From assembly GCA_012523895.1 (NCBI GenBank), contig JAAYSZ010000006.1, positions 20,583 through 84,582 of the forward strand: DNA of 64,000 nucleotides, in the 5' to 3' direction. Source of the DNA: Erysipelotrichaceae bacterium. Its GTDB lineage: Bacteria > Bacillota_I > Bacilli_A > Erysipelotrichales > Erysipelotrichaceae. This document shows, piece by piece, positions 1 through 9,037 of this stretch; position 1 is the stretch's first letter, and every line of letters starts with the position of its first letter. Position numbers and translations under genes: made by a program. The notes beneath the pieces were generated by a model. The model was not told the DNA's origin. It did no database searches and saw only the letters and a list, made by a program, of their open reading frames with translations.

Positions 1-680
1 ATTGGTTCATTGTATATTTCAGTAGGTGTTCCTACTTGTTGGATTTCCCCATCTTTCATTACAACAATCTTATCTGACATAGTAAGAGCTTCTTCTTGAT
101 CATGTGTTACAAACACAAAGGTAATCCCTACTTCTTCTTGAATTCTTTTAAGTTCTAATTGCATTTCTTTTCTTAGTTTAAAATCAAGAGCTCCTAAAGG
201 TTCATCAAGAAGTAAAACATTAGGTTCATTAACTAATGCTCTAGCAATTGCAACTCTTTGTTGTTGCCCTCCTGACAAAGAAGTTACATCTCTTTTTTCA
301 AATCCTTCTAATCCTACAAGAGATAACATTCTATTAACCTTTTGTTCAATAATATCTTCAGAAGTCTTTTTAATTCTTAAACCAAATGCAATGTTGTCAT
401 AAACATTTAAATGAGGAAACAATGCATATTTTTGAAATACAGTATTGATATCTCTTTTATAAGCAGGTACTCCTGAAATATCTTCTCCATCAATAATTAT
501 ATGGCCTTCATCTGATTCCAAAAATCCTCCTAATATTCTTAATAATGTGGTTTTACCACATCCTGAAGGACCAAGTAATGTTACAAACTCATTTTCATAA
601 ATATCTAAGTTTATTCCTCTTAAAACTATTTGTCCATCAAATGATTTAACTATATTTTTAAATTGTATTAATTTTTTCAT
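1..680 (-). CDS. potA: Spermidine/putrescine ABC transporter ATP-binding protein (3' end outside the window)
   Basis: The ATPase subunit of a polyamine importer, which couples ATP hydrolysis at the cytoplasmic membrane to uptake through PotB/PotC/PotD. The reading frame opens with [16 protein letters not shown] and runs off the window edge after [10 protein letters not shown], so about 226 residues are present. Visible motifs are Walker [10 protein letters not shown] near residue 37, the Q-loop region, the ABC signature [15 protein letters not shown], Walker B NVLLLDEP and the H-loop FVFVTHD. This order and the spacing of [10 protein letters not shown] are typical of PotA-type ATPases of roughly 330-380 aa; the C-terminal TOBE part lies outside. 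The ATG at 680-678 follows an AGGAGAT site overlapping the stop of the upstream regulator, so the two genes are translationally coupled. A related Fe3+ or phosphonate importer ATPase is less likely given the XRE-cupin neighbour. Confidence 0.9.
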   Translation of the reverse strand, partial: MKKLIQFKNIVKSFDGQIVLRGINLDIYENEFVTLLGPSGCGKTTLLRILGGFLESDEGHIIIDGEDISGVPAYKRDINTVFQKYALFPHLNVYDNIAFGLRIKKTSEDIIEQKVNRMLSLVGLEGFEKRDVTSLSGGQQQRVAIARALVNEPNVLLLDEPLGALDFKLRKEMQLELKRIQEEVGITFVFVTHDQEEALTMSDKIVVMKDGEIQQVGTPTEIYNEP

Positions 681-689
681 ATCTATCTC

Positions 690-1226
690 CTAAAATATTG
701 GTGGAGTACATATCCACAGAACTTTTACAATATCATTTGAAACATTTTTTAAATAATGTTCTCTTGTCCCATCCATATAAAATGTTTCACCTTGCTTAAC
801 TTTTAAGCCCTTATCATTTTCAATACACAACATGATTTCTCCACTTAAAACATATCCAAATTCTTCTCCTTCATGAGATAAAATCAATTTACTTTCTTTT
901 TGAGGTTTTATTTCAAGAATAATTGGTTCCATATCATTTTTTTGAGCATTTGGAACAATCCAATGAATTGTAATATCTTCTTGTTCATCAACAAATACAT
1001 CTTCTTCATTAAATACTACTTTTTCATTTTTTTCTTTTTTAAAGAAATCAGACATGCTAGTACCTAAGGCTTCGGTTATATCTTCTAAGGTTTGAATAGA
1101 TGGAGATGTTAAATTTCTTTCTAGCTGAGATAAGAAACCTTTAGTAAGCTCACATCTACTGGCAAGCTCTTCAAGTGTTAAATCGTTTTTAATTCTTAAC
1201 TGTCTTATCCTCTTTCCTATATCCAA
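690..1226 (-). CDS. XRE-family HTH plus cupin transcriptional regulator of the pot operon
   Basis: A 178-residue regulator with an N-terminal Cro/CI-type helix-turn-helix (about residues 1-64, with LTLEELASRCELTKGFLSQ as the DNA-reading helices) and a C-terminal cupin barrel (about 105-175, with HEGEEFGYVLSGE and GETFYMDGTREHY). This architecture is the PuuR/PotR type found next to polyamine transporter genes, where the cupin probably senses the ligand. It is first in the operon and ends 9 bases before potA. The start is TTG at 1226-1224, chosen because a strong AAGGAGGTG sits 6 bases upstream and no better in-frame ATG exists. Autoregulation is likely because a perfect palindrome lies between promoter and start. 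That it controls polyamine uptake is inferred from context. Confidence 0.88.
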   Translation of the reverse strand: MDIGKRIRQLRIKNDLTLEELASRCELTKGFLSQLERNLTSPSIQTLEDITEALGTSMSDFFKKEKNEKVVFNEEDVFVDEQEDITIHWIVPNAQKNDMEPIILEIKPQKESKLILSHEGEEFGYVLSGEIMLCIENDKGLKVKQGETFYMDGTREHYLKNVSNDIVKVLWICTPPIF

Positions 1227-1242
1227 AACTACACCTCCTTTT

Positions 1243-1259
1243 GTTTAGTTTTACTAAAC
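1243..1259. promoter_or_regulatory. Palindromic operator upstream of the XRE-cupin/potA operon
   Basis: A perfect inverted repeat with half-sites GTTTAGT and ACTAAAC separated by 3 bases. It lies downstream of the predicted transcription start and just before the ribosome binding site, a good position for an autorepressor. Binding by the adjacent XRE-cupin protein is inferred. Confidence 0.6.
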
Positions 1260-1288
1260 TTTAAATACCTTATTATTAAACCTTCTTT

Positions 1289-1316
1289 ATTATATAGAAT
1301 ACGTATATAAATGCAA
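1289..1316 (-). promoter_or_regulatory. Promoter of the XRE-cupin/potA operon
   Basis: Read on the minus strand: a TTGCAT -35 box, a 16-base spacer and a perfect TATAAT -10 box, giving a start near 1282. The palindromic operator lies within the resulting 5' leader. Confidence 0.65.
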
Positions 1317-1342
1317 TACTTTTAATTAAAAAAATCAAAATA

Positions 1343-1366
1343 AAAACCCCTTTTTTAAAAGGGGCT
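1343..1366 (-). terminator. Rho-independent terminator after trxA
   Basis: On the minus strand a CCCCTTTT/AAAAGGGG stem is followed by TTTTTATTTTG, directly after the trxA stop. It separates trxA from the pot operon. Confidence 0.8.
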
Positions 1367-1379
1367 ATTTGAATATAAT

Positions 1380-1691
1380 TTATTTTGCTGACTCTGCAAG
1401 TTTGATTAAGTTTGGTTTAGGTAAGAATCCAACTGCTTGATTTACCGCTTTACCATCCTTAAATGCAATTAGTGTAGGAATTGACATAACTCCATATCTT
1501 TGTGCTAATTCACCTAATGAATCAACATTAACTTTTGCAATTTTAACATCAGGTACTTCTTTTGCTACTTCTTCAAGCACTGGAGCAATCATCTTACATG
1601 GACCACACCAATCAGCATAGAAGTCAACTAACACAGATTTATTTTCAGCTAAAACTTTTTCATATTCTTGAACACTTTTTATCACTATCAT
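1380..1691 (-). CDS. trxA: Thioredoxin
   Basis: A 103-residue cytoplasmic disulfide reductase of normal thioredoxin length. The redox motif WCGPC lies at about residues 28-32 inside VDFYADWCGPCKMIAP, and the conserved cis-proline loop MSIPTLIAFKDG is near residue 75. It would reduce protein disulfides with electrons from thioredoxin reductase, which is not in the window. The ATG at 1691 has an AAGGAGATT site. The gene has an upstream extended -10 (TGTATAAT) and a clear terminator downstream, so it is probably monocistronic. Confidence 0.96.
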   Translation of the reverse strand: MIVIKSVQEYEKVLAENKSVLVDFYADWCGPCKMIAPVLEEVAKEVPDVKIAKVNVDSLGELAQRYGVMSIPTLIAFKDGKAVNQAVGFLPKPNLIKLAESAK

Positions 1692-1716
1692 TTTTATAAT
1701 CTCCTTTACATTTTTT

Positions 1717-1724
1717 ATTATACA
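1717..1724 (-). promoter_or_regulatory. Extended -10 promoter of trxA
   Basis: TGTATAAT on the minus strand about 26 bases before the trxA start. No convincing -35 box is visible, so this is only a tentative call. Confidence 0.4.
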
Positions 1725-1753
1725 TGTAAATTAAAGAATATCTATTAATATGC

Positions 1754-2476
1754 TCATAGTTTACTAGCTGCATCATTATCAAGTATAACAACTACATTAT
1801 CATGTCTTTGAAGTATACTTGCCGGTAAATCTGTAGTAACTGGTCCCTTAATCATTCCATAAACAGCATCTGCTTTATTTTCACCAGTTGCTATAACTAC
1901 AATCTTTTTAGCTCTAGTAATGCTTTCAATTCCCATTGTAATTGAATGAGTAGGAACATCATCAATTGAATCAAAGAATCTTGCATTATCTTTTCTTGTT
2001 TGCTCATCTAATTCTACAATTTGAGTTTTACTATCAAATGCAGTTCCTGGTTCATTAAATCCAATATGTCCATTAGAACCAATTCCTAATACTTGAAGAT
2101 CTACTTCATATTTATTTAATTTTTCTTCATAATCTAAACATGCTTGCTTAGGATTATCACTATTTCCATCAGGAATATTAATGTTTTCTTCTTTAACATC
2201 TAAATGATTAAACAAATTTTCATGCATGAATGTCCAATATGATTGTTCATGATTTTTATCAATTCCAATATACTCATCAAGATTAAATGTAATACATTTA
2301 CTATAAGAATATCCTTTTTTATGATCTGCTTGAATATTCTTATACAACCCAATAGGACTAGATCCTGTAGCTAAACCTAAAACTGGTGTTTCATTTTTTA
2401 CTACTACTTCTTTTAATACTTTGAATGCTTCAGCACTTACTTCTTCATAATTCTTACAAATGATTATATTAAACAT
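1754..2476 (-). CDS. nagB: Glucosamine-6-phosphate deaminase
   Basis: A 240-residue enzyme converting glucosamine 6-phosphate to fructose 6-phosphate and ammonia, linking amino-sugar breakdown to glycolysis. Family motifs are LGLATGSSPIGLYKNI (phosphate-binding loop, about residue 33), TFNLDEYIGI (catalytic Asp), GIGSNGHIGFNEPGT (about 131-145, catalytic His/Glu region) and GIESITRAKKIVV. The length matches bacterial NagB. The ATG has a strong AAAGGAGG site, and the gene ends in TGA, which shows TGA is a stop here. It follows the aldose-1-epimerase-like gene by 39 bases and may be co-transcribed with it. No nagA is in the window. Confidence 0.95.
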   Translation of the reverse strand: MFNIIICKNYEEVSAEAFKVLKEVVVKNETPVLGLATGSSPIGLYKNIQADHKKGYSYSKCITFNLDEYIGIDKNHEQSYWTFMHENLFNHLDVKEENINIPDGNSDNPKQACLDYEEKLNKYEVDLQVLGIGSNGHIGFNEPGTAFDSKTQIVELDEQTRKDNARFFDSIDDVPTHSITMGIESITRAKKIVVIATGENKADAVYGMIKGPVTTDLPASILQRHDNVVVILDNDAASKL

Positions 2477-2515
2477 ATATAAAATCCTCCTTTTATAATT
2501 CTACCACAATAAAGT

Positions 2516-3352
2516 TTAAAATATCTCAATTGTATACGATGTTGTATAGCTATTATTTGGCTTCAATATAATAGTTCCTTCTCTTTTATCAAAATCTACT
2601 TTTACTTCCTCAAAGTCAGTATGAGAATGCCATGGTTCTAAACATACAAATGGGAAATTATTTTTAGTCCATATTGCAAACCATTTATATCCCATAGCAC
2701 TTACTTTAACTCCATTTTTACCATTAGTTAAAGAAACATATAAACTATTAATATTTTCAAATACTATTGTTTCATTTCCTTCAAATATTTCATAACTTAA
2801 ATCTATCCTATCTCCTTTTAACTCAAAATCTCCTATCAAGTTTTTATTATCTTCATTGTTAGTAAACTTAATATAATAATCCTTAATTGTTTCGTTTTCA
2901 TTTAAAGGACAATTAAAAGCAGGATGTAATCCAAACCCAAATGGCATATCTTTTTCATCATTATTTGTAATTACATATGTTATTGTAAGTACTTTACCAT
3001 CTAATTTATATATTGCATCTAATGTAAAATGAAATGGATATTGACTATAAGTATCTTCATCATCTTCTAGTCTCATTATTATTTCATTTCCATCACTTTT
3101 AACACATTTAAATTTTGCATTTCTAGTAAAGCCATGATTAGTTTTAAATGCATATTCTTTTCCATATAAAGTATATTTTTTATTATATGTATTTCCTACA
3201 ATCGGAAAAAGAATTGGATTTCTACCAGCCCAATATTTAGGATCTCCTTTCCACATATACTCTTTATTATTTTCTTTGTTAAAAAAACTAACTACTTCAG
3301 CTGCTTGCTCACTAACCTCAACACTAGCAAAATTGTTTTCTAATTTAAACAT
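2516..3352 (-). CDS. Aldose 1-epimerase (mutarotase) family protein, LacX-like
   Basis: A 278-residue cytoplasmic protein with the GalM-like beta-sandwich signature: an early NPILFPIVGNTYN strand, NHGFTRNAKFK containing the conserved His, GFGLHPAFNCPL with the second conserved His, and a late FVCLEPWHS with the catalytic Glu. The family interconverts alpha and beta anomers of aldoses. The LacX-like subgroup is less well defined in substrate, so no sugar is assigned. It has its own promoter-like sequence and precedes nagB on the same strand, suggesting a role in sugar use. Confidence 0.85.
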   Translation of the reverse strand: MFKLENNFASVEVSEQAAEVVSFFNKENNKEYMWKGDPKYWAGRNPILFPIVGNTYNKKYTLYGKEYAFKTNHGFTRNAKFKCVKSDGNEIIMRLEDDEDTYSQYPFHFTLDAIYKLDGKVLTITYVITNNDEKDMPFGFGLHPAFNCPLNENETIKDYYIKFTNNEDNKNLIGDFELKGDRIDLSYEIFEGNETIVFENINSLYVSLTNGKNGVKVSAMGYKWFAIWTKNNFPFVCLEPWHSHTDFEEVKVDFDKREGTIILKPNNSYTTSYTIEIF

Positions 3353-3372
3353 AAGTCACCTTCCTTACATCT

Positions 3373-3395
3373 ATTATAAACAATCATTAGCATTT
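3373..3395 (-). promoter_or_regulatory. Probable promoter of the epimerase gene
   Basis: A perfect TATAAT lies on the minus strand at 3378-3373, about 21 bases before the start, with only a weak TTAAAA-like -35 box. This is the divergent region shared with the plus-strand gene at 3453. Confidence 0.4.
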
Positions 3396-3452
3396 TTTAA
3401 CTATTATTAAAAATAAACTTATGATAATATTGTTATAGTTTGAAGGAGTATT

Positions 3453-4454
3453 ATGGCGAAAAAAAGGGTACTTAAAGCCAGTATTAGAAGAAATAGTAAA
3501 AAAACTGGTCTTATAGTATTAGTAATAGTTTTAACCATACTAATCAATTCATATATAGGTGCGATGATTATATTTAAAGGTCCCTCACCTACTTTTTCTA
3601 ATATAGTTGTAAGTACAATGATGGAAACACGACGTGGAAAAAGACTAATGAAACTTTTTTTTAACAAAAAAGAAATAGAAGAAATAATTGCACAAAATAC
3701 AATATCATCAGTTACTACAGTTACAGATGATATAGATGATGGTTTTGATATACCTGAAAATAAAAAAGATAAGATAGATATTATAGATATTGAAGGTCCT
3801 ACATACAATGGTAAATTAATGATTGTATATGATCCTTCAAGAATAGAATTAGGTGTTAATACACTAATGGACACTCAATATGCAAAAGGTTTTTATGTGG
3901 AGGAATTTGTTGCTAGTGAAAATGCGATTGCTGGTATTAACGCAGGAGGTTTTGATGATCCAGGAGGTAAAGGTGATGGTTCTATTCCTTATGGTGTTGT
4001 AATTAAGGATGGAGAATTAATTGCTGGTAAACTTACTGATTATTATGAAATTATAGGTTTTAATGAACATCATAGATTAGTTGTAGGACAAATGACAGGC
4101 CAACAAGCTCTTGATTATGGTCTTGTAGATGCAGTTACTTTTAAACCAATATTTATCGTTAACTATGTTCCAGTAGAAATAGTTGGTACTGGAGGAGGTT
4201 TAAACCCTAGAACAGTAATAGGTCAAAGAGAAGATGGTGCTGTTTTATTGCTTGTAATAAATGGAAGACAAGCAAATTCACTTGGTGCATCTTATGCGGA
4301 TTGTGTAAATATTATGATGGAATATGGAGCTATTAATGCAGCTAATCTTGATGGTGGTTCTAGTTCTGTAATGGTTTATGATGGAGAGATTATTAATAGT
4401 GTTGTTTCTATGCAAGGAGATAGAGCAGTTCCTACTGCTTGGATAGTAAAATGA
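3453..4454 (+). CDS. Exported phosphodiester glycosidase family protein (NAGPA domain)
   Basis: A 333-residue protein with a single N-terminal membrane anchor (about residues 19-38) and a long extracytoplasmic part. The NAGPA/phosphodiester glycosidase domain occupies about residues 120-333, with motifs NAGGFDDPGGKGDG, GTGGGLNPRTVIGQ, LLLVINGRQ and AANLDGGSSSVMVYDG. Characterised relatives cleave sugar-1-phosphodiester linkages or act in exopolysaccharide and teichoic-acid metabolism; the substrate here is unknown. The ATG has a GAAGGAG site. The gene ends in an ATGA overlap with the next one, so the pair is probably translated together. Confidence 0.88.
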   Translation: MAKKRVLKASIRRNSKKTGLIVLVIVLTILINSYIGAMIIFKGPSPTFSNIVVSTMMETRRGKRLMKLFFNKKEIEEIIAQNTISSVTTVTDDIDDGFDIPENKKDKIDIIDIEGPTYNGKLMIVYDPSRIELGVNTLMDTQYAKGFYVEEFVASENAIAGINAGGFDDPGGKGDGSIPYGVVIKDGELIAGKLTDYYEIIGFNEHHRLVVGQMTGQQALDYGLVDAVTFKPIFIVNYVPVEIVGTGGGLNPRTVIGQREDGAVLLLVINGRQANSLGASYADCVNIMMEYGAINAANLDGGSSSVMVYDGEIINSVVSMQGDRAVPTAWIVK

Positions 4455-5515
4455 AAAAAAGAAGATTAACAGTAAAAGAAAGAGCAAAAGTAAATAAAGA
4501 GTTTTATTTTAAACTAATAAATGCATTTATAGCCACTAACATAGTGTGTTTTTGTGCTCTTGGCTATATATATTTTAGATTAGTTAAATATGAAGAAGCT
4601 TCTCCTGAAGGTGCTATTAGAAACTATTTAAGTTTGATTGAAAATAAAAAATATAAAGAAGTATATGAAGAATCAAAATTAGTATTTGATCAATTTAATG
4701 ATGAAGCAATTTATATAGAATACTTACAAGATTTTTATAATGATAAAACTTTTAAAAATGCAAGATTTATGAAACAAAGTTATTCTGATGATGTATTTCT
4801 TTATTACAACATATATGATGAAAACGATAGTCTTATTTCAAATGTTCAACTTAAAAAAATTGATGATATTTATCATGTAAGAACATTAACTAGTATATGG
4901 AATTTTGATTTTGATGTAATAAATAATTTAGAATTTTCCATCAATGATGTTATTGTGAATAACAGTTATTTAACCGAAGATAATGTTGATTGTAATGCAT
5001 TTAATGATATTAAAAATATTGAAGAAGTGGTAAAAGTAGATAGATATCATTTAGATAACTTTGTAAATATTCCTGATGTAAAAGTTAATAGTATAAGTGG
5101 TATTGCAGTTAAAGATGCAATAAATGATCAATTCTACATTGGTTTAAAACCTACTTTCGAGGAAAAAGAAGAATATGAAAATTTAATCTTAAATGTTGCA
5201 CAAACTTATTCTAAATATATTACTGAAGATGAAAAATTCTACAATCTAAGAAAATTATTGTTAAGAAACACAAAGTTTTACCAAGATATTTCTACATTTA
5301 ATAATCAATGGTTTTCTCTTCATGATTCTGTAGAATTTAAAAATATTGAAATATTTGATATTGTAAAACTAGATAACGACTTCTTTATTGGAAGTATTAA
5401 ATATGATTATGAAGTAAAAGCAGGAGAAAAAATTCAAGTATATCCTACTGGTTATCAAATATTCTTTACTAAAGTAAATGATAATTGGTTATGCACAAAT
5501 TTATTATTGTTATAA
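4451..5515 (+). CDS. Membrane-anchored protein of unknown function, possibly two NTF2-like domains
   Basis: A 354-residue protein with a basic N-terminus (MKKRRLTVKERAKVNKEF), one transmembrane helix at about residues 18-38 and an extracytoplasmic remainder. The start is placed at ATG 4451, which overlaps the previous stop as ATGA; a TTG at 4439 is in frame but has no ribosome binding site. Residues 50-140 (EGAIRNYLSLIENKKYKEVYEE onward) and the last 120 or so look like NTF2/SnoaL-type alpha+beta folds, but this is judged by pattern only. Coupling to the phosphodiester glycosidase gene suggests a joint envelope role. Confidence 0.7.
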   Translation: MKKRRLTVKERAKVNKEFYFKLINAFIATNIVCFCALGYIYFRLVKYEEASPEGAIRNYLSLIENKKYKEVYEESKLVFDQFNDEAIYIEYLQDFYNDKTFKNARFMKQSYSDDVFLYYNIYDENDSLISNVQLKKIDDIYHVRTLTSIWNFDFDVINNLEFSINDVIVNNSYLTEDNVDCNAFNDIKNIEEVVKVDRYHLDNFVNIPDVKVNSISGIAVKDAINDQFYIGLKPTFEEKEEYENLILNVAQTYSKYITEDEKFYNLRKLLLRNTKFYQDISTFNNQWFSLHDSVEFKNIEIFDIVKLDNDFFIGSIKYDYEVKAGEKIQVYPTGYQIFFTKVNDNWLCTNLLLL

Positions 5516-5545
5516 AAAATCGGTTCATTTTGACCGATTTTATTT
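5516..5545. terminator. Bidirectional terminator between convergent genes
   Basis: A 9-bp stem AAAATCGGT/ACCGATTTT (5516-5524 and 5533-5541) with an 8-base loop. T-rich tracts flank both sides, so it serves the plus-strand pair ending at 5515 and the minus-strand operon ending at 5540. Confidence 0.85.
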
Positions 5546-7489
5546 ATATTTTTCTATTATTGCATCAAGTTCTTTTTTAGTAACTTCTATTACAGAACCA
5601 TGTCTTGTATCTTCTTCTGGTAATACTATATCTTCTTTATCATACCAAGTAATATCATTTTCCTCTCCTAAAGTAGTAAAAGAAGCACCATAGAAAGTAC
5701 CTTTAGGATAATTATCCATATATAAGAAATAACCACCATCTTTATTTTTAAACATAAATGGTCCTTCCATATATTTTATTAAACTTAAGAAATATTCATC
5801 ATAAGCCTTATTAAAGCCCTTTAAATCATCACTAGATGCATAAAAGATAGTCTGGGCTGCTTTTCTTTCATCCTTATAAAATAACCAGTATTTGCCATCT
5901 AAACTAATAATAGTTCCATCTATTACACTATAGCCTGGATTAAAGTATATAAATGGATAAGACATATTTTCTAAATCTTTACTAGTCACCGCATAAATTG
6001 GACCACCTTTATTGTTAAACTCATCCACAAATCCACTATCACTAAAATAAATATAGTACTGCTCACTTGTATGATCATAGTATATTTCAGGTGCCCATGC
6101 CCTTTCACCTGTCATTCTTAATCCTTCATCATAATATGCAACTTGAATTAATTTTTGATTACTAAAATCTAATAATCCTGGTGCTTTTATAATATAGATA
6201 CTTGGATTATCAAACCCTTCTGTAGCTAAATAAATAAATTCTCCATCTTTATCTCTAGTAAGCTTAGGATCTCTAATTCTTGTAGTTCCTAGCTCAGTTG
6301 TAATTTCCATGTTTAATTTATTCCAAATTAAACCATCATAGCTATATGCTAAATGTCCTACTTCACTTCCAAGTTCACCATTAAAATAAGACATTACATA
6401 TCCATATATTTCATCTAAAATAGTTACTGAATAAGATTTATCAACTGTAATATCACCTTTAGTTACACTAGCATTTATTGTACATAATTCTTTTTCATTT
6501 TCACTTAATTTAATTAAAACATTATCAATTATTTCTATATTAGAACAATCACTAGACCACTTTACTTTTGAACCATTGCTTAATGTATCTGGAAGTTTAG
6601 TATTACTATGCATATAAGAATTAATGTATGTATCTAATGATTTTAAATCTCTAATTAATAATCTATTATCATCTTCAACTCTTAAATTAACGCTAAAAGT
6701 TTTACTTGCACTATATCCATCAATTTCTAAAGTAGCTATTAAATCAACCACTGTATCTTCTTCTACTTTTTTCATTATTACACCACGATAATCAATTAAT
6801 TCTTGATTCATGCTAACCCATTTAACTGGATATCCTTCTATTTCATAACTATCAATCCAATAATCAAAAATCAAATCATCACTATCACTTATATTAATTG
6901 TATCTAATAATACTCTAGGTAATTCTGATTTAAATTCTCCAAAAATTTTATCTTTACTTAATATATTTTTTGAAATGTTTAATTTACTATAAAATCCGTT
7001 TTGTATTTCATTATTTTCATAAGGATTTAGACCAATATATAAACTGTTTCCTTTTAATTTTTCTACATTTCCACTACTAGCTAATTCTCCATTTAAATAA
7101 ATGTCTATATTTTTTTTATAAAAATTAATTACTATTAAATTATATCTATTACTTTTTAAACTAAATTTTTTATCAGAAATTATTAAATCTTCATTTTTGT
7201 TTGATAATGTTAATCCATCATAAACATATGTTTCATCAATAAAACTTACTTTAGAAGGTTTTAAAGTATAATAATCATTTTCATCACCAATAGTTAAAAT
7301 TGTATCACTTGGTTTATTTGAATCAGATTTAAACCAAAATGAAATAGAAAAGCTATCACTACTTATTAAATCACTTTTAATTTCTTCATGACTTATTTTA
7401 TTATCTTCCCATAAACTATTATCAACTTCTTTAATTTCACTATTACAAGCTGTTAAAAGTAAAAACAAAACAAGAATTATTTTCTTCAT
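5540..7489 (-). CDS. Lipoprotein with LamG-like, Ig-like and GH43 domains
   Basis: A 649-residue surface lipoprotein. The signal sequence ends in the lipobox LLTAC, giving lipidation at Cys15. Residues about 25-185 resemble a LamG/concanavalin-like sandwich (SISFWFKSD, LYIGLNPYE), about 195-355 hold two atrophied bacterial Ig-like repeats, and about 365-649 form a GH43-type five-bladed propeller. GH43 landmarks are TRIRDPKLTRD (Asp), ERAWAPEIYYD and YMEGPFMFKNKDGGY (general acid Glu). GH43 enzymes mostly act on arabinosides, xylosides or galactosides, often furanosides. The gene overlaps the flippase stop as TAATG and closes a polysaccharide operon, so it may trim or bind the polymer made there rather than dietary glycan. 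Confidence 0.82.
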   Translation of the reverse strand: MKKIILVLFLLLTACNSEIKEVDNSLWEDNKISHEEIKSDLISSDSFSISFWFKSDSNKPSDTILTIGDENDYYTLKPSKVSFIDETYVYDGLTLSNKNEDLIISDKKFSLKSNRYNLIVINFYKKNIDIYLNGELASSGNVEKLKGNSLYIGLNPYENNEIQNGFYSKLNISKNILSKDKIFGEFKSELPRVLLDTINISDSDDLIFDYWIDSYEIEGYPVKWVSMNQELIDYRGVIMKKVEEDTVVDLIATLEIDGYSASKTFSVNLRVEDDNRLLIRDLKSLDTYINSYMHSNTKLPDTLSNGSKVKWSSDCSNIEIIDNVLIKLSENEKELCTINASVTKGDITVDKSYSVTILDEIYGYVMSYFNGELGSEVGHLAYSYDGLIWNKLNMEITTELGTTRIRDPKLTRDKDGEFIYLATEGFDNPSIYIIKAPGLLDFSNQKLIQVAYYDEGLRMTGERAWAPEIYYDHTSEQYYIYFSDSGFVDEFNNKGGPIYAVTSKDLENMSYPFIYFNPGYSVIDGTIISLDGKYWLFYKDERKAAQTIFYASSDDLKGFNKAYDEYFLSLIKYMEGPFMFKNKDGGYFLYMDNYPKGTFYGASFTTLGEENDITWYDKEDIVLPEEDTRHGSVIEVTKKELDAIIEKYK

Positions 7490-9024
7490 TAGCTTGTCCT
7501 ACCTTCCATTCTTCTTACAAATAAGTTATAAATACGTCTTATTAAATTTCTATAAGACTCATATAAAACAGAGTAAATAATTGTAAAAGTTATAAGTACA
7601 GCTACTCCTAAAATAACACAACTAATTAAAAACTTAACAGTTCCACTAGTTACATATCCTATAAACAGATTCCAAACATAATAACTAATAGCCCCTACTA
7701 TAGCTGTAATAACTACTCTAGAAAACACCATTTTATAATATCTTATTACATCTAATTTAAATACTTTTTTATAAACAAGTCTTGGATTATATAAGAAATC
7801 TACAGTCCAATTAGTTATTAAAGTTGCTCCAATAACTCCTGCAAGACCCCATATTCTAACCATAATAACTGATAAAACAATCTTAGAAATAGCTAATAAA
7901 TATGCATTATTTTTTGCATCTTTAAATAATCCATTAGCATCTCTAGAAATTATTACAGGTTCTCTCATAGTTAAATAAAATATATTAATAGAAAACATTA
8001 ATACTAAATTAAAAGGTATCGGTCCTATTTCTGTTTTTCTCATTACAATAGGAATAAAATCTGCCATAACTACAAAAATACATACAGATACAATACTTGC
8101 TCCATAACATGCAAAATTAAAAAATTCTGTGAAAACCTTATAAGAATCTGCATTTTCATCATTAAACAAATTTCCAAAACTATTAATCGTAGAACTAATT
8201 ACACTATTAACTATCTTATATACAAATTCATTTAAATAACTATATACACCATATACACCACTCATTGCATATCCCATAAATGATGTAATTACAATATTAT
8301 CTGTATTATTTGTAGCTAGTGCAGATAATCTTTGAATTATTGTATATTTCGCATTTTTTATAAATGATTCATTATCAATTGTTTCAGGCTTTTCTTTTAA
8401 CCAAGGGTAAGCTTTTAATGCTATAAATCTTGCAACTATGTTTGCGATTAATATATTTAATACTTCTATTATTACAATTACATAAAAATCCATTTTTAAT
8501 ATTATTGCAATAATCATTAATATCATTCTTAATATTGCAATTGATTGTATCCAAATATTAATCTTATATTCTTTTTGATCTGCAATTATTACAAAGTTAG
8601 GCCCCATCAAAAAATAAGAAATACCATAAGGTAAAGTAGATATTAAAAATATTAATGATGTATTAAAATAATCAAATGGTGAATCCGCAAATAACGGGAA
8701 AAATATAGATAAAACAAAACCTAGTATAAGTACAATGGTACCTGTAATATTAAAAACTCTTTTAGCACCATAATATATACTTAAAACACCTTGTTTATCT
8801 TTATCAGCTAAAGGTTTAAATAATAATTGTCTAAATGCTAAAGAGTATGCAATTTCACATACATTTAAAAATGTAATTATTTGAGCTATTGTTATTTGTA
8901 AACCATTTACACTTACACCATATAAACCCAAGAAAAGACTAAGTTTTACAAAACCTAGTATAGGTAATATTACTGATGTAATTAAATTTACAACAAAGTT
9001 ATAAAATGAATAGCGTGTACGCAT
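7489..9024 (-). CDS. Polysaccharide flippase (Wzx/MOP superfamily)
   Basis: A 511-residue integral membrane protein with about 12-14 predicted helices and the early pattern of polysaccharide transporters (NLITSVILPILGFVKLSLFL, then GLQITIAQIITFLNVCE). It would flip undecaprenyl-pyrophosphate-linked repeat units across the membrane. A loop region TIIQRLSALATNNTDNIVI is typical of the PST family. It is the second flippase in this operon (the other is at 12006), lying between GT2 genes and the GH43 lipoprotein, which suggests two substrates or two stages. The start has an AGGGAAGG site 13 bases after the GT2 stop. Confidence 0.87.
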   Translation of the reverse strand: MRTRYSFYNFVVNLITSVILPILGFVKLSLFLGLYGVSVNGLQITIAQIITFLNVCEIAYSLAFRQLLFKPLADKDKQGVLSIYYGAKRVFNITGTIVLILGFVLSIFFPLFADSPFDYFNTSLIFLISTLPYGISYFLMGPNFVIIADQKEYKINIWIQSIAILRMILMIIAIILKMDFYVIVIIEVLNILIANIVARFIALKAYPWLKEKPETIDNESFIKNAKYTIIQRLSALATNNTDNIVITSFMGYAMSGVYGVYSYLNEFVYKIVNSVISSTINSFGNLFNDENADSYKVFTEFFNFACYGASIVSVCIFVVMADFIPIVMRKTEIGPIPFNLVLMFSINIFYLTMREPVIISRDANGLFKDAKNNAYLLAISKIVLSVIMVRIWGLAGVIGATLITNWTVDFLYNPRLVYKKVFKLDVIRYYKMVFSRVVITAIVGAISYYVWNLFIGYVTSGTVKFLISCVILGVAVLITFTIIYSVLYESYRNLIRRIYNLFVRRMEGRTS

Positions 9025-9037
9025 TAATTAACCTTCC

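Noticed and set aside
4439..4450. TTG start giving a longer version of the membrane-anchored protein.
   Set aside because: The ATG at 4451 overlaps the previous stop as ATGA, a common coupling arrangement, and the TTG has no ribosome binding site.
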